64,000 nt of DNA from Deinococcus aquiradiocola (GCF_014646915.1 NZ_BMOE01000004.1:62001-126000); one strand, 5' to 3'; counted from the stretch's first letter, positions 41,075 to 50,010 are shown. Notes: generated by a model from the sequence alone, not told the origin. Made by a program: numbers and translations.

Positions 41075-41602
41075 ATGAACGCCTCAGCTGCCCCCTCCTC
41101 TCCGGTGTCCCCGGACCCGGCTGCGGCTGGCGGTCAGGGCACCCAGGCTCCCATCGCGCTGTCCGCGCTGCTGTGCTTCGACGTGTACGCCACGTCCCGC
41201 GCCGTCACGCGCGCGTACCGGCCGCTGCTGGAACCGCTGGGTCTCACGTACCCGCAGTTCCTGGTGATGCTGTCCCTGTGGGAGGCCGACGCGGACGACG
41301 CGGTGACGCGGCCGCTGACGGTCGGGGCGCTGGGTGAGCGGCTGGCGCTCGACTCGGGCACGCTGTCTCCCCTGCTGAAGAGGCTGGAGGCGTCCGGACT
41401 GCTGCGGCGCGAGCGGAGCACGCATGACGAGCGGGAAGTGCAGGTCGCGCTGAGCGACGAGGGCCGAGCCCTGCAGGCGAAAGCGGCGGACGTCCCCACG
41501 CAGATGACGGGCCTGATGGGCCTGAACCCGAGAGACGTGCAGAGACTGCAGGTGAGTCTGCGCCTGCTGCGCAGCCACCTGGACCAGCACGACGACGACT
41601 GA
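41075..41602 (+). CDS. OhrR-like MarR-family regulator
   Basis: A 175-residue MarR repressor. The segment ALLCFDVYATSRAVTRAYRPLLEPLGLTYPQFLVML matches OhrR, with the peroxide-sensing Cys in LLCFDVY and a Tyr partner. The winged helix is LTVGALGERLALDSGTLSPLLKRLEASGLLRRERS. It should lose DNA binding on oxidation by organic hydroperoxides. No ohr gene lies beside it. An extra Pro/Ala-rich N-terminus of about 25 residues precedes the domain. TATACT ends 6 nt before the ATG. Confidence 0.88.
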   Translation: MNASAAPSSPVSPDPAAAGGQGTQAPIALSALLCFDVYATSRAVTRAYRPLLEPLGLTYPQFLVMLSLWEADADDAVTRPLTVGALGERLALDSGTLSPLLKRLEASGLLRRERSTHDEREVQVALSDEGRALQAKAADVPTQMTGLMGLNPRDVQRLQVSLRLLRSHLDQHDDD

Positions 41603-41609
41603 TCCCGAA

Positions 41610-41638
41610 GTGAGCTGAACTCCGGAAGTTCAGCTCAC
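41610..41638. repeat. hairpin relic of the dispersed repeat
   Basis: GTGAGCTGAACT / AGTTCAGCTCAC, a perfect 12-bp stem with a 5-nt loop, just after the ohrR-like gene. The sequence GCTGAACT...AGTTCAGCTC is the same hairpin that lies at the right end of copies B and C. It may now work as a terminator. Confidence 0.6.
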
Positions 41639-41715
41639 TCTGAGATGCCGCCCGGTACCCACCGAAGGTACGTTCGCTGACAGCGTGCGGCACGCACGGC
41701 GGGTACGGTGGTCGT

Positions 41716-41997
41716 ATGAAAGCCATCTGGAACGGACAGGTCATCGCGGAGTCGTCGGACACGGTGGTCGTGGAAGGGAACCATTACTTCCCACGGGACA
41801 GCGTGCGTCCCGAGTACCTGCAGGACAGCGCGACGCACACCACCTGCCCCTGGAAGGGCGAGGCGAGCTACTTCAGCCTGAAGGTGGACGGGCAGGAGAA
41901 CCGGGACGCCGCGTGGTACTACCCGGCCCCGAAGGACGCGGCACGGCAGATCGCGGGCCGCGTCGCGTTCTGGAAGGGCGTGAAGGTCAGCGACTGA
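41716..41997 (+). CDS. DUF427 family protein
   Basis: A 93-residue protein. The signature MKAIWNGQVIAESSDTVVVEGNHYFP, then TTCPWKGEASYFSLKVDG and AAWYYPAPKDAARQIAGRVAFW, matches DUF427, a small beta-rich family of unknown biochemical role. The full domain is present. TACGGT ends 6 nt before the ATG (leaderless). It is followed by an exceptionally long perfect inverted repeat. Confidence 0.9.
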   Translation: MKAIWNGQVIAESSDTVVVEGNHYFPRDSVRPEYLQDSATHTTCPWKGEASYFSLKVDGQENRDAAWYYPAPKDAARQIAGRVAFWKGVKVSD

Positions 41998-42014
41998 CCG
42001 CAGCGCGCAGCGGC

Positions 42015-42075
42015 ACAGGGAGAGCGGGAGGCGAATGGCCGGACATTCCGGCCATTCGCCTCCCGCTCTCCCTGT
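42015..42075. repeat. 61-nt perfect inverted repeat (29-bp arms, 3-nt loop)
   Basis: The arms 42015-42043 and 42047-42075 are exact reverse complements; they begin ACAGGGAGAGCGGGAGG and meet at GGCCGGA-CAT-TCCGGCC. It lies 18 nt after the DUF427 gene. It is far longer than other hairpins here and is followed by AAAGTG rather than a T-run. It could be a strong bidirectional terminator, a small-RNA hairpin or a palindromic insertion. The remaining 200 nt to the LEA-like gene show no other feature that I can name. Confidence 0.85.
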
Positions 42076-42276
42076 AAAGTGTTCCAGCGCCGGGGCGGAA
42101 ACCCCAACCTCCCTTCAGCACCGGAGGGCGAAGGGTGGACAGGGCGTCTTTCAGGGTCTCGCTCCAGCTGCGCGAGGTTCGGGAAGCTCGGCGAATCCCC
42201 TTCCATCTCCGCCGAACCGGACGTATCGCCACTCGCTTCGCCCGGCTGTGCCCCAGCACCTCAGCACAATCTGGGC

Positions 42277-42960
42277 TTACTTCTTGAGGTCGCTCTTGAC
42301 GTTCTGCGCGGCGTTCTTCACGTCCGCGGCGGCCTGTTTCGCGCCGTCGCTGGCGCTCCGGGCAGCGTCCTGGGCCTTGTCCTTGGCATCTTCGGCCTTG
42401 TTCTGGCCTTCCTGCACGGCGTCCTTCGCCTGGGCTTTCAGGTCGCTCGCGGCACCCTGGGCCTTGTCCTTCAGGTCACCGGCCTTGTCCTGAACGGCTT
42501 TGCTGGCGTCGCGGGCGGCGTCTTTCACGTCGCTGGCCTTGTCGTTCGCCCGGTCCTTGAGGCCGGCGGTGGCGTCCGCGACCTTGTCCTTGGCGCCTTC
42601 GGCCTTGTCTTTCAGGTCACCGGCCACGTCCTGCGCTTTGTCTTTCAGGTCGCTGGCGGCGCCCGCCACCTTGTCTTTCAGCTCACCGGCCTGGTCGGCG
42701 ACGGTCCCCGCGGCGTCCTTGGCCTTGTCCTTGAGGGTGTCGGCGGCGTCGTGGGCGGCCTCGCGGGTCTTCTGCCAGCTGTCCTGGGCGGCGCTGCCGA
42801 CGGTGACGGCGGCGTCCTTGATGCCCAGTTCCTCCAGCTTGCGGTCGAGGGCGCGGCGGTTCTGCTCGCGGCTGAAGTAGTACACCGCGGCCCCGATCAG
42901 GCTCCCCAGCAGGATGAAGCGCTTGACGGGGAAGCGGCGGTCAGTGTCTCGTTCGAACAT
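42277..42960 (-). CDS. LEA-like (group 3) amphipathic repeat protein, membrane-anchored
   Basis: A 227-residue protein. After a short basic start there is one span (FILLGSLIGAAVYYF), then about 180 residues of degenerate 11-residue repeats rich in Ala, Lys, Asp and Gln (DLKDKAQDVAGDLKDKA, SDVKDAARDASKAVQDKA). This composition is that of late-embryogenesis-abundant group 3 proteins, which become helical on drying and protect proteins and membranes. Related proteins aid desiccation tolerance in Deinococcus. The ATG at 42960 is chosen because TAGCGT lies 6 nt upstream. Confidence 0.85.
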   Translation of the reverse strand: MFERDTDRRFPVKRFILLGSLIGAAVYYFSREQNRRALDRKLEELGIKDAAVTVGSAAQDSWQKTREAAHDAADTLKDKAKDAAGTVADQAGELKDKVAGAASDLKDKAQDVAGDLKDKAEGAKDKVADATAGLKDRANDKASDVKDAARDASKAVQDKAGDLKDKAQGAASDLKAQAKDAVQEGQNKAEDAKDKAQDAARSASDGAKQAAADVKNAAQNVKSDLKK

Positions 42961-43016
42961 TCTCATACGCTACGGCCTGCACTCTCATGGAAGATGAGGG
43001 CAGGCTCAGGGGGACT

Positions 43017-43391
43017 TCAGTCGGCGTGGTCCGCGAGGCGCAGGCGCGTGCTGAGACCCTCGGAGAAGATCCATTCCTCGCGGTCGTCGGCGCTCACGCC
43101 GTCCCCGATGCGGACGAGCACGCCGCCGCGCTCCAGGTAGAAGTCCCGGATGAGGGCCCAGCCGCTCTCCTCGTCCGCCGCTTCCAGATCGAGGTCCGAG
43201 AGCGTCTCCCACACGTCCGGGTCGATGTCCTGGCTGTAGAGGGCCTCGGCGTGCGCGCTGAGCACCCAGACGTCCACGCGTTCGTCGCGGGCGTACGTGC
43301 CGCCCGGTTCGCGCAGGTCCAGGCGGTCGCCGCGTTCGTACAGGCTCTCCTGAAAGCGGTCCCAGGCGTCGAAGGTCAGGTGAAGTTCCAT
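43017..43391 (-). CDS. hypothetical acidic protein
   Basis: A 124-residue soluble protein, strongly acidic ([25 protein letters not shown]..., [21 protein letters not shown]). No recognised domain, signal or membrane span. TATAGT (43399-43404, minus strand) ends 7 nt before the ATG, which supports this start over an in-frame extension. It is divergent from the DUF1517 gene, 76 nt away. Confidence 0.7.
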   Translation of the reverse strand: MELHLTFDAWDRFQESLYERGDRLDLREPGGTYARDERVDVWVLSAHAEALYSQDIDPDVWETLSDLDLEAADEESGWALIRDFYLERGGVLVRIGDGVSADDREEWIFSEGLSTRLRLADHAD

Positions 43392-43467
43392 GCCGCCGAC
43401 TATACCTGCCGTCCGGCGTGCGGGACTGCCGGGGCGGGCCGTGCCGGGCTGCTCTACACTGACACCC

Positions 43468-44475
43468 ATGCGCCAACCCCCATTCCGGTTCAGGTCAGGG
43501 TCCTTCCGTCCGCACGGCGCGGGCGTGCTGCGCTTGCTGCTGGCCGCCCTGCTCATGACGTTCTCGGTCCTCGGGACGGTGCACGCGCAGTCGGGCGGCG
43601 GGTTCGGCGGGCGGAGCAGCGGGTCCGGGTCGTCCTCTTCGGGGCGGTCGGGCGGCAGTTACGGCGGGTCGTCCGGCGGCGGGTACTCGCCGCGCGGAGG
43701 CAGTTACGGCGGCGGGTACGGGGGCGGCTACAGCGGTCCCGTCATCATCAACAACGGTGGCGGGTACGGCGGCGGCTACGGGTACGGCGGGGGCGGGCTG
43801 GGCTTCGGCGGGATCATCGTGATCGTGCTGATTGTGGGCGGCGTGGTGCTGTTCATGCGGCGCGGCATGAGCGGCGGGCGTGGCCTGCTTGCGGGCAGCG
43901 GCACGACCGGGCAGGCCGTCAGCGTACAGGTGCTCCTGACAGAAGGTGACGAGGTGAAGCGCGCGCTGCAGCAGGTCGCGCAGAACGGCGACCCGGACAG
44001 CAACGAGGGCCTGACCCGCATGATGACCGAGGCGGCCCTCGTGCTGCTGCGCCACCCGGACCGGTGGACGTACGCGGACGTGCAGCGCGCCCAGGGGTCC
44101 GCCGAGGCGGCGGACAGTCAGGTGGGCGCGTGGGCCACGCAGGCGCGCGCGGCCTTCACCGAGCAGACGACCAGCAACTACCAGAACAGGGACGTGAACA
44201 CCGGCTTCACGCACCGGGGCGACTACACCTTCCAGAAGGAGACGGGCGACCTGTACCTCGCCGTCACGCTGGCCGTCGCGGCGACCACGCTGTCCGGCAT
44301 GCCGCCCGCCGGGACGACGAATGCCACCGAGGTGCGCGCGGCACTCGCGGCGATCAGCAGCGTCGCGCCCGGCGACCTGCTGCGCGCGGAAGTCGTGTGG
44401 AGTCCGGACGCCGAGGGCGAGTTCCTGAGCGAGGACGAAGCTATCCAGAAGTACCCGGCCCTCACCAAGATCTGA
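43468..44475 (+). CDS. DUF1517-like membrane protein with Gly-rich N-terminal region
   Basis: A 335-residue protein. It has a signal or first span ([22 protein letters not shown]), a 75-residue Gly/Ser/Tyr-rich stretch, a second span ([16 protein letters not shown]) and a C-terminal domain ([19 protein letters not shown] to [26 protein letters not shown]) that matches DUF1517, a family also found in cyanobacteria and chloroplasts, of unknown function. TACACT ends 7 nt before the ATG. A terminator follows at once. Confidence 0.85.
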   Translation: MRQPPFRFRSGSFRPHGAGVLRLLLAALLMTFSVLGTVHAQSGGGFGGRSSGSGSSSSGRSGGSYGGSSGGGYSPRGGSYGGGYGGGYSGPVIINNGGGYGGGYGYGGGGLGFGGIIVIVLIVGGVVLFMRRGMSGGRGLLAGSGTTGQAVSVQVLLTEGDEVKRALQQVAQNGDPDSNEGLTRMMTEAALVLLRHPDRWTYADVQRAQGSAEAADSQVGAWATQARAAFTEQTTSNYQNRDVNTGFTHRGDYTFQKETGDLYLAVTLAVAATTLSGMPPAGTTNATEVRAALAAISSVAPGDLLRAEVVWSPDAEGEFLSEDEAIQKYPALTKI

Positions 44476-44488
44476 CCGGGTGAGCACA

Positions 44489-44526
44489 GCAGGCGGGCCG
44501 GTGGAATCTCTCACCGGCCCGCCTGC
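44489..44526. terminator. bidirectional terminator hairpin
   Basis: A 15-bp perfect stem GCAGGCGGGCCGGTG / CACCGGCCCGCCTGC with an 8-nt loop, between convergent genes. Confidence 0.85.
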
Positions 44527-44544
44527 CGTGCTGTCCCCGTGCGG

Positions 44545-44994
44545 TCAGGGACGGTCGCTGCTGTCGAGGAGGATGGTGACGGGGCCGTCGTTGCTGAGCG
44601 TGACGCGCATGTCCGCGCCGAACACGCCCTCCCCCACCGTGACGCCCAGTTCGCGCAGGGCGGCGTTGTACTCGGCGTACAGGGTGCGGGCCACGTCCGG
44701 CGCGGCCGCGCCCGTGAAGCCGGGGCGGTTGCCGTGGCGGGTGTCGGCGTACAGCGTGAACTGACTGATGCTGAGGACCTCGCCGTGCACGTCGAGCAGC
44801 GAGCGGTTCATGCGTCCGGCGTCGTCCGCGAAGATCCGCAGTTTCGCAGTGCGGGCCGCGAGGGCGCGGGCCGTGGCAGGCGTGTCGCCGTGCCCCACGC
44901 CGAGCAGCACGGTGAGGCCCGCGCCGATCTCGCCGGTGGTGCGGCCGTCCACGACGCAGTCGGCGCGCGTGACGCGCTGCAGGACGGCCTTCAA
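44545..44994 (-). CDS. dtd: D-aminoacyl-tRNA deacylase
   Basis: A 149-residue DTD that removes D-amino acids and glycine mischarged onto tRNAs. Both active-site motifs are present: SQFTL (VLSISQFTLYAD) and the NxGPVT form (LSNDGPVTILLD). The N-terminus KAVLQRVTRADCVVDG is typical. The start is TTG and overlaps the stop codon of the upstream gene (TTGA), so it is translated by coupling to the DUF1844 gene. Confidence 0.95.
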   Translation of the reverse strand: MKAVLQRVTRADCVVDGRTTGEIGAGLTVLLGVGHGDTPATARALAARTAKLRIFADDAGRMNRSLLDVHGEVLSISQFTLYADTRHGNRPGFTGAAAPDVARTLYAEYNAALRELGVTVGEGVFGADMRVTLSNDGPVTILLDSSDRP

Positions 44995-45251
44995 TTCGCG
45001 AGCCGTTCGCGCAGTTGCGTGACGGCCTGGCTGAGCAGGTCGGCTTCCGTCATGTCGAGGTTGCCGCGGGTCTTCTCAGCCAGCATGGTGAGGAGGCGCA
45101 GGCTGCGGGTGGCGGTCTGGCGGGCGCGGTCGGGCGTGGCGGTCAGGCCGTCCTGGCGGGCGAGGGCGCTGCTGGCGTTCAGTTCGCCGAGGGCGGCCTC
45201 GGCGGTCGCCTGGAGGCTGTTCACGAGTCCTACGAAGTCCTGGTTGGGCAT
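44991..45251 (-). CDS. DUF1844 family protein
   Basis: An 86-residue protein. FVGLVNSLQATAEAALGEL followed by SLRLLTMLAEKTRGNLDMTEADLLSQAVTQL matches DUF1844, a small helical family of unknown role found widely in bacteria. TACGCT (45259-45264, minus strand) ends 7 nt before the ATG, so the message is likely leaderless. It is the first gene of a two-gene operon with dtd. Confidence 0.85.
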   Translation of the reverse strand: MPNQDFVGLVNSLQATAEAALGELNASSALARQDGLTATPDRARQTATRSLRLLTMLAEKTRGNLDMTEADLLSQAVTQLRERLAN

Positions 45252-45296
45252 GCCGTGTAGCGTAGCCCGCGCGCCGGGGGCGGGGGTGTGAGACGT

Positions 45297-45395
45297 ATTC
45301 CGTTCAATTCCCGGACGGTCAGGACTGTACTGCCCGTCCGTCCTCCCGGGCGGAACAGCGCGGCGGGGGCCGGAATGATCTGCATCCGGACCTCA
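45297..45395. repeat. dispersed Deinococcus-type repeat, copy D (short)
   Basis: The 180-nt gap before the DNA glycosylase gene holds a segment matching the left part of copy A at about 51 of 61 positions (TTCCGTTCAATTCCCGGACG and onward). It also follows the left part of copy C in outline (GGACTG..., GGGCGGAACAGCGC versus GGGCAAAACAGCGC). The right boundary is unclear and no GCCCTGCAGG block is present. Confidence 0.6.
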
Positions 45396-45432
45396 CTGTG
45401 CGGCGGGCGGGGGCAGTGGGTGCGAGCGGGAG

Positions 45433-46119
45433 TCAGAAGAGGCTGCCCTGCCCTTCGGGGGGGCCGCCGGGGCCTTCCGGGCGGTCGGGTGGGGCGCCGT
45501 CCAGCACGCGTCTCACCTCGCGGATGTCGCGCCACGTGAGGCTCTTGGGGCCGCCGACGGCGCGGGTGTCGTTGCGCAGCAGGTACGCGGGGTGGAACAT
45601 CGGCATCAGGAGCGCGTCCCACAGGCCGCCCTTCTGGCGGTACTCGTGCCACGTGCCGCGCAGCCGCGTGATGCCCTGGCGCGTGCCGAGCATGTACTGG
45701 GTGGGGGTGTTGCCGAGCGTGAGGATCAGTTCGGGCCGCAGCAGGGCGAGTTGCGGTTCGAGCCACAGGGCGGTGCAGGTGGCGCTCTCGTCGGGTTCGG
45801 GGGTGCGGTTGGCGGGCGGGCGGCACTTGACGATGTTGGTGATGTACACGTCGTCCCGCGTGAGGCGCACCGCTTCGAGGATGCGGTCGAGGAGCTGCCC
45901 GCCGCGTCCGACGAAGGGCCGCCCGACGCGGTCCTCGTCTCCGCCGGGCCCTTCGCCCACGATGAGGATGCGGGCGTGCGGGTTGCCGTCCGACACGACG
46001 ACCTGGGTGCAGCCGGGCCGGAGGCGACAGGCGCGGCACGCGAGGTTGCTGGCCGTGAGGGCGGCGAGGGCGGTGTCGTCGGTGGGACCGCCGTCCGGGG
46101 CGGGTGGGGGCGAGGTCAC
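45433..46119 (-). CDS. uracil-DNA glycosylase, family 4 (Fe-S type)
   Basis: A 228-residue enzyme that removes uracil from DNA to start base-excision repair. Four cysteines for a 4Fe-4S cluster are seen: [10 protein letters not shown] region, IVKCRPP and ESATCTALW. Motif A is [20 protein letters not shown] and motif B is HPAYLLR. The C-terminal tail is Pro/Gly-rich and ends GSLF, resembling a beta-clamp-binding type tail. GTG start with TAGCAT 6 nt upstream (leaderless). Confidence 0.93.
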   Translation of the reverse strand: MTSPPPAPDGGPTDDTALAALTASNLACRACRLRPGCTQVVVSDGNPHARILIVGEGPGGDEDRVGRPFVGRGGQLLDRILEAVRLTRDDVYITNIVKCRPPANRTPEPDESATCTALWLEPQLALLRPELILTLGNTPTQYMLGTRQGITRLRGTWHEYRQKGGLWDALLMPMFHPAYLLRNDTRAVGGPKSLTWRDIREVRRVLDGAPPDRPEGPGGPPEGQGSLF

Positions 46120-46172
46120 GCGTTCATGCTAGTGCAGCGGCCTGAACTGCGGGTGGGAGGCCGCTGCGGGGG

Positions 46173-46589
46173 TCAGGGGGTGGGCTGGTCCGCGCTTCCT
46201 TCGGCCGGGACGGTCGGGGCGGGGGCGGTGCCGAGTTTGGGGCGGGCGCTGCGGGCTTCGCGGCGGGTCTTGGGGTCGAGGCCGATCATCAGGAAGAAGT
46301 TCTCGAGGCCGTTCTCGCGGCCCTTGAGTTCCGGGTGTTCGTGTTCGGCGGTGCCGGTCGTGAAGGGCAGGGTACGGTACTCGGCGATGGCGTGGTCCAC
46401 GGCGTCCTGCGGGCCGTGTTCGCTGGCGTGCTGTTCGAGCAGGGCGTACAGGGCGCGCCGGGCTTCGGCGTGCTGGCGGAAGGCGTCGGGGTGGGGGGTT
46501 TCGGGTGCGCGCAGCAGGTCCTGGCGGGCGATGCGGCGGTAGTGTTTGAGGCCCTGGAGCAGCTGGTCGGTGGTCATCAGTTCTTTCAT
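46173..46589 (-). CDS. hypothetical protein
   Basis: A 138-residue soluble, mostly helical protein (MKELMTTDQLLQGLKHYRRIARQDLL, ARRALYALLEQHASEHG) with a Pro-rich tail. I do not recognise a family. GGAGGAAC lies 4 nt before the ATG at 46589. A promoter-like TATACA lies about 50 nt further upstream on the minus strand. Confidence 0.7.
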   Translation of the reverse strand: MKELMTTDQLLQGLKHYRRIARQDLLRAPETPHPDAFRQHAEARRALYALLEQHASEHGPQDAVDHAIAEYRTLPFTTGTAEHEHPELKGRENGLENFFLMIGLDPKTRREARSARPKLGTAPAPTVPAEGSADQPTP

Positions 46590-47037
46590 GCGTTCCTCCG
46601 GTCCCGGCGGGGTGTGGGTGGTGCGGTCGGTTTTCTGGCTCACTGTATACCCCGTTGCCGGGGGTGCGGTCTTTGCGGGGGTGGCGTGCGGGAGGGCGGG
46701 TCGGCAGACCAGTCGGTGCAGCACATATGAGAATGATGAATGTCGAATAGTTCACGCAGGGGCAAATGCCCTGGAGGCCCGCCGATGCCCCGCCCGGAAT
46801 TGTGCGTGCAGCACACTCCTGCCGTCCCTTCCCCCGAACGGGGGCACGGCAGAGGGGAAGCACCGGTCATGAAATCAGAAATGAGTCAGTTGGTGAGAAG
46901 CCTAAGACGAAACCGCAGCAGCACGCGAAATCACCCCCACGCCAACCCGCATAGACGCCGTATAGGTGCATAAAAGTGAGCACTTGCGCCCTGAATGAAG
47001 GCGGGATAAATAAAGCTCTGATAAACTCACGGTGTCA
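46590..47037. other. gene-poor region before the NlpC/P60 gene
   Basis: About 450 nt with no convincing gene. It contains the promoter region of the upstream minus-strand gene, a hairpin with TGCCGT and CCCCC arms pairing to GGGGG and ACGGCA (about 46819-46851), and a 150-nt stretch of lower GC (46860-47030) leading to TAAACT (47022-47027). The latter part may be a structured leader for the cell-wall hydrolase. I could not match it to a known riboswitch. Confidence 0.4.
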
Positions 47038-47658
47038 ATGAATGCTCTCCGCGCACTGATCCTGACCGCCGCCTCCCTCCTCGGAAGCAGCGCCCTCGCC
47101 GCCACGTACACCGTGAAGCCAGGCGATACCCTGTACAGCATCTCCCAGAAGGCCAATCTCGACCCGGCCCAACTGCTGAAGCTGAACAGACTCCAGAGCA
47201 GCACCATCCAGGTGGGCCAGAAGCTGGAGATCGGCGGAAGCGCCAGCGCCAGCAGCGCCCGCCCGAGCACCCCCACCGCCAGCCGCAGCGGCAACGGCAA
47301 CACCATCCGCGCCGCCGCCGCCCGCTTCCTGAACATCCGCTACGTCCTCGGCGGCAACGGGGCGGGCGGCATCGACTGCAGCGCCTACACCCGCGCGGTC
47401 TTCCAGCAGCTCGGCGTGAGCCTCCCCCGCACCGCCCGCGCGCAGTTCGGCGTCGGCACCTCCATCTCGCGCGGCAACCTGCAGACCGGTGACCTCGTGT
47501 TCTTCAGCACCATGGGCGGCGGCGTGTCCCACGTCGGCATCTACCTCGGCAACGGTCAGTTCGCGAACGCCAACAGCTACAACGGCCGCACCATGATCGA
47601 GAGCATGACCACCTCCTACTGGGCCCCCCGCTACGTCGGCGCCCGCCGCGTCCTGTAA
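47038..47658 (+). CDS. LysM and NlpC/P60 peptidoglycan hydrolase
   Basis: A 206-residue secreted enzyme. The signal is MNALRALILTAASLLGSSALAA, then one LysM domain (TYTVKPGDTLYSISQKANL to LEIGG, about 23-67), a Ser/Pro linker and an NlpC/P60 domain. The catalytic Cys is 114 (GIDCSAYTR) and His is 165 (SHVGIYLG). It should cleave peptide stems in peptidoglycan. An in-frame GTG at 47032 adds two residues; TAAACT lies 4 nt before that GTG and 10 nt before the ATG. Confidence 0.94.
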   Translation: MNALRALILTAASLLGSSALAATYTVKPGDTLYSISQKANLDPAQLLKLNRLQSSTIQVGQKLEIGGSASASSARPSTPTASRSGNGNTIRAAAARFLNIRYVLGGNGAGGIDCSAYTRAVFQQLGVSLPRTARAQFGVGTSISRGNLQTGDLVFFSTMGGGVSHVGIYLGNGQFANANSYNGRTMIESMTTSYWAPRYVGARRVL

Positions 47659-47708
47659 CCGCACCCCCGCCCGGAGAGCATCGCCGGTACAGGAACAGCA
47701 CCACCAGA

Positions 47709-47743
47709 AAGCGCCCCCCGACCAGTCCGGCCGGGGGGCGCTT
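47709..47743. terminator. bidirectional terminator
   Basis: An 11-bp perfect stem AAGCGCCCCCC / GGGGGGCGCTT, loop 13 nt, between convergent genes; the arms give A and T runs on either strand. Confidence 0.85.
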
Positions 47744-47753
47744 GCGTCCACGC

Positions 47754-48443
47754 TTACTGCCGGATGATCTCGGCGTCCCTGGGGAGCGTGGTGAGCTTCG
47801 CGGCGCTCAGGCCGCTGTTCTGCTTGTAGTTCGTGACGTTCAGGTCCGCGCGGACCTTGCCTGCGCCGTCCAGCAGCTGCAGGCGCGTGGGTCGCCAGCC
47901 GGCCTCGGTCACGTACACGCGGGCGCGGCCCTCGTCGGTGCCGTTCGCGCGGGGCGTGCCTTCCAGCGTGAAGAGGCGGTTCCCGGCGCTGCCGCTCGTC
48001 CCGACGACCTTCACGTCGTAGTTCTTCAGCAGGGCCGAGAAGTTGCTGATCTGGCTGAAGTCCAGGCCCGTCATGCCCGCCTGACCGGCGGCCTTGGCGG
48101 CGCTCGTCACGGTGATCTGGTTGGTGAGGTACAGGTAGTTGCGGACCTCGGTCTTGTTGACGACCACAATGTTGTCCGCGAGCGCGTCGGGCGCGGCGAA
48201 CACGACGCGCGCCAGGGAAGCGGCCGGAATGCTCTGCACGGTCAGGTCGATCTTCTGGGCGCTGCCGTCCAGGCTGCCGGTGCCGCTCAGGCGGAAGCTG
48301 AGGTCCTTGGCGGTCTTCTGGGTGGCGTCCAGCCGTCCGAGGATGTCGGCGGCCGTCATGGTCTGCGCGGACGCGGCCCCGAGCAGGGAAATCATCAGGG
48401 CGGAGCTGAGGGCGGGGAGGGCGGTACGGGCGCGGTTCTTCAT
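47754..48443 (-). CDS. LolA-like outer-membrane lipoprotein carrier family protein
   Basis: A 229-residue protein with a signal peptide ([25 protein letters not shown]) and a fold pattern like Lol[25 protein letters not shown], then strands ending in [21 protein letters not shown]. It probably binds a lipid or lipoprotein in the envelope; true LolA activity is unproven in Deinococcus. ATG at 48443 is taken, with TACTGT 4 nt upstream. Confidence 0.8.
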   Translation of the reverse strand: MKNRARTALPALSSALMISLLGAASAQTMTAADILGRLDATQKTAKDLSFRLSGTGSLDGSAQKIDLTVQSIPAASLARVVFAAPDALADNIVVVNKTEVRNYLYLTNQITVTSAAKAAGQAGMTGLDFSQISNFSALLKNYDVKVVGTSGSAGNRLFTLEGTPRANGTDEGRARVYVTEAGWRPTRLQLLDGAGKVRADLNVTNYKQNSGLSAAKLTTLPRDAEIIRQ

Positions 48444-48524
48444 GCCCACAGTATCCGGCGCGCTCTCATGAGAAGGCGTCCGGACGGCTGATGCGAGGTT
48501 AACGGCCCCGCCCCCCGGTGCTGG

Positions 48525-49514
48525 TCAGGGAGCGGGCGGGGCGTCCGTGGGGGCCGCGTCGCCCGGGGCACCGTCCGGCGTGCCGCTGCCCGTGGGCGCG
48601 TCACCGCCGTCTGCGGGCGGGTCGAGCGGGAGCGAGAAGCCGACCTTTACGCCGTACCCCAGGCCCGTCAGGCTGCCGCGCGAACCGCCGTACGCCTCGA
48701 CGTTCAGGGTGCCCGGCCCGACCGGCAGGCCCGCCTGCGCCCCGATCCGCAGGACTTCCGAGGTGGTGCGCCACGGCTCGTACGCGGCGTACACGCGCAC
48801 GCTGCTCCCGTCGCCCAGCACGCCGTCCAGACCCACGTGCCCCGTCAGGCCCAGCGTGTCCGGCCCGACCAGCGCGTCCAGCGCCGCGTTCAGGCCGCTG
48901 TCGGGGTCGGCGTACGTGACGCCGCCCGTGACGCCCAGCACGTCCTGCCCGGCCCGCACGCCCGCCCGGTAACTCAGGAGGTCCTGCCGCCACTCGGCCT
49001 GCGCGAGCACGCTGCTCTGCGCGCTCACGGTTCCGTTCACGTTCAGGACCACCTCGCGGTTCAGGCGGTAGCGGGCCGTGACGCCGAAACTCCCGCCGGA
49101 ATCGCGCAGGTCCGGCGCGACCTCCGCCCAGCGGGCCAGGGGGTCGAAGCGCGCCGCGCCCGCGTTCCAGACGCTGCCGCTCAGCGTGAGCGCGACCGGC
49201 CCGGCCGTGCCGCCCAGCGTGAGGCCGCCGCGCAGGCCGCCCCCGTACAGGAAGGCGCCGTCCGCGCGGACGCGCGCCACGCCCAGGCCCGGCAGGACCA
49301 GGCTGCGGCCCAGGGACGCGTCCAGCGAACGGCTGCCCGCACCGGCCATCAGCGAGAACCCGGCGAACGGCAGGTCGGTGACGCCCACGCGCAGCAGGCC
49401 GTCCTGGCCGAGCGTGCCGCCCGCCGGGGCGTACGACACCCCGAAGTCGAGGCTGGTGGCTCCGGCCACGCTGCAGGTCAGGGCGAGGGCCAACGCGGTA
49501 CGGTGCAGGCGCAT
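48525..49514 (-). CDS. secreted beta-rich (outer-membrane-like) hypothetical protein
   Basis: A 329-residue protein with a signal peptide (MRLHRTALALALTCSVAGA). The mature part is a run of alternating strands ending in aromatic or hydrophobic residues (GVTARYRLNREVVLNVNGTV, SLTGLGYGVKVGFSLPL), as in beta-barrels, then an acidic Pro/Ala/Gly tail. No family is recognised. TATGTT (49521-49526, minus strand) ends 6 nt before the ATG. Confidence 0.75.
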   Translation of the reverse strand: MRLHRTALALALTCSVAGATSLDFGVSYAPAGGTLGQDGLLRVGVTDLPFAGFSLMAGAGSRSLDASLGRSLVLPGLGVARVRADGAFLYGGGLRGGLTLGGTAGPVALTLSGSVWNAGAARFDPLARWAEVAPDLRDSGGSFGVTARYRLNREVVLNVNGTVSAQSSVLAQAEWRQDLLSYRAGVRAGQDVLGVTGGVTYADPDSGLNAALDALVGPDTLGLTGHVGLDGVLGDGSSVRVYAAYEPWRTTSEVLRIGAQAGLPVGPGTLNVEAYGGSRGSLTGLGYGVKVGFSLPLDPPADGGDAPTGSGTPDGAPGDAAPTDAPPAP

Positions 49515-49566
49515 GCGCCGAACATAACACCAACCGCGTCCCGTGGTCCTGACCGCGCGTTCACGT

Positions 49567-49917
49567 TCAGGGGGCGGAACCGGTCAGCAGCGTCGCCAGC
49601 ACGGACGCCAGTGGCCCCCCGGCCAGCAGCAGCGCGGCGAACAGCACGGCCAGTGCATTCCGCGCGGCGCGGGACGCCCGCCACGCACGCCAGCCCAGCA
49701 GCGCGCATACGGTGGCCGCCACGCGTCCCGGCAGCACAGCCCCGGACAGCGTGACGCCCGTGCCCGTGAACGAGGCGCGGTATCCGGATCCGGGCACGGT
49801 CTCCCCCGCCTGCGGCGTCAGGAGGGCCGCCAGGGCGACGGCGGCCTCGTGGACCTCCCACGCGAGCGCCAGGGCCAGCAGCGAGAAGGCCAGCAGCCAC
49901 CACTTCACGGCAATCAC
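49567..49917 (-). CDS. small membrane protein of unknown function
   Basis: A 116-residue protein with about three hydrophobic spans: [35 protein letters not shown] and [24 protein letters not shown]. No family is recognised. The GTG start at 49917 is uncertain; a GTG three codons later is equally possible. Confidence 0.6.
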   Translation of the reverse strand: MIAVKWWLLAFSLLALALAWEVHEAAVALAALLTPQAGETVPGSGYRASFTGTGVTLSGAVLPGRVAATVCALLGWRAWRASRAARNALAVLFAALLLAGGPLASVLATLLTGSAP

Positions 49918-50010
49918 GCGTCCAGTCTGACGGACGGGGCGGGTGAGCGGAGCGGCACCTGCCGCCCTCCCGATCAGGAAGCGGGCGGCCGGGGGCGCTA
50001 TGCTCCGGGC

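Noticed and set aside
46741..47037. c-di-GMP or c-di-AMP riboswitch before the NlpC/P60 gene
   Set aside because: I could not find the conserved cores of either class; only the context suggested it.
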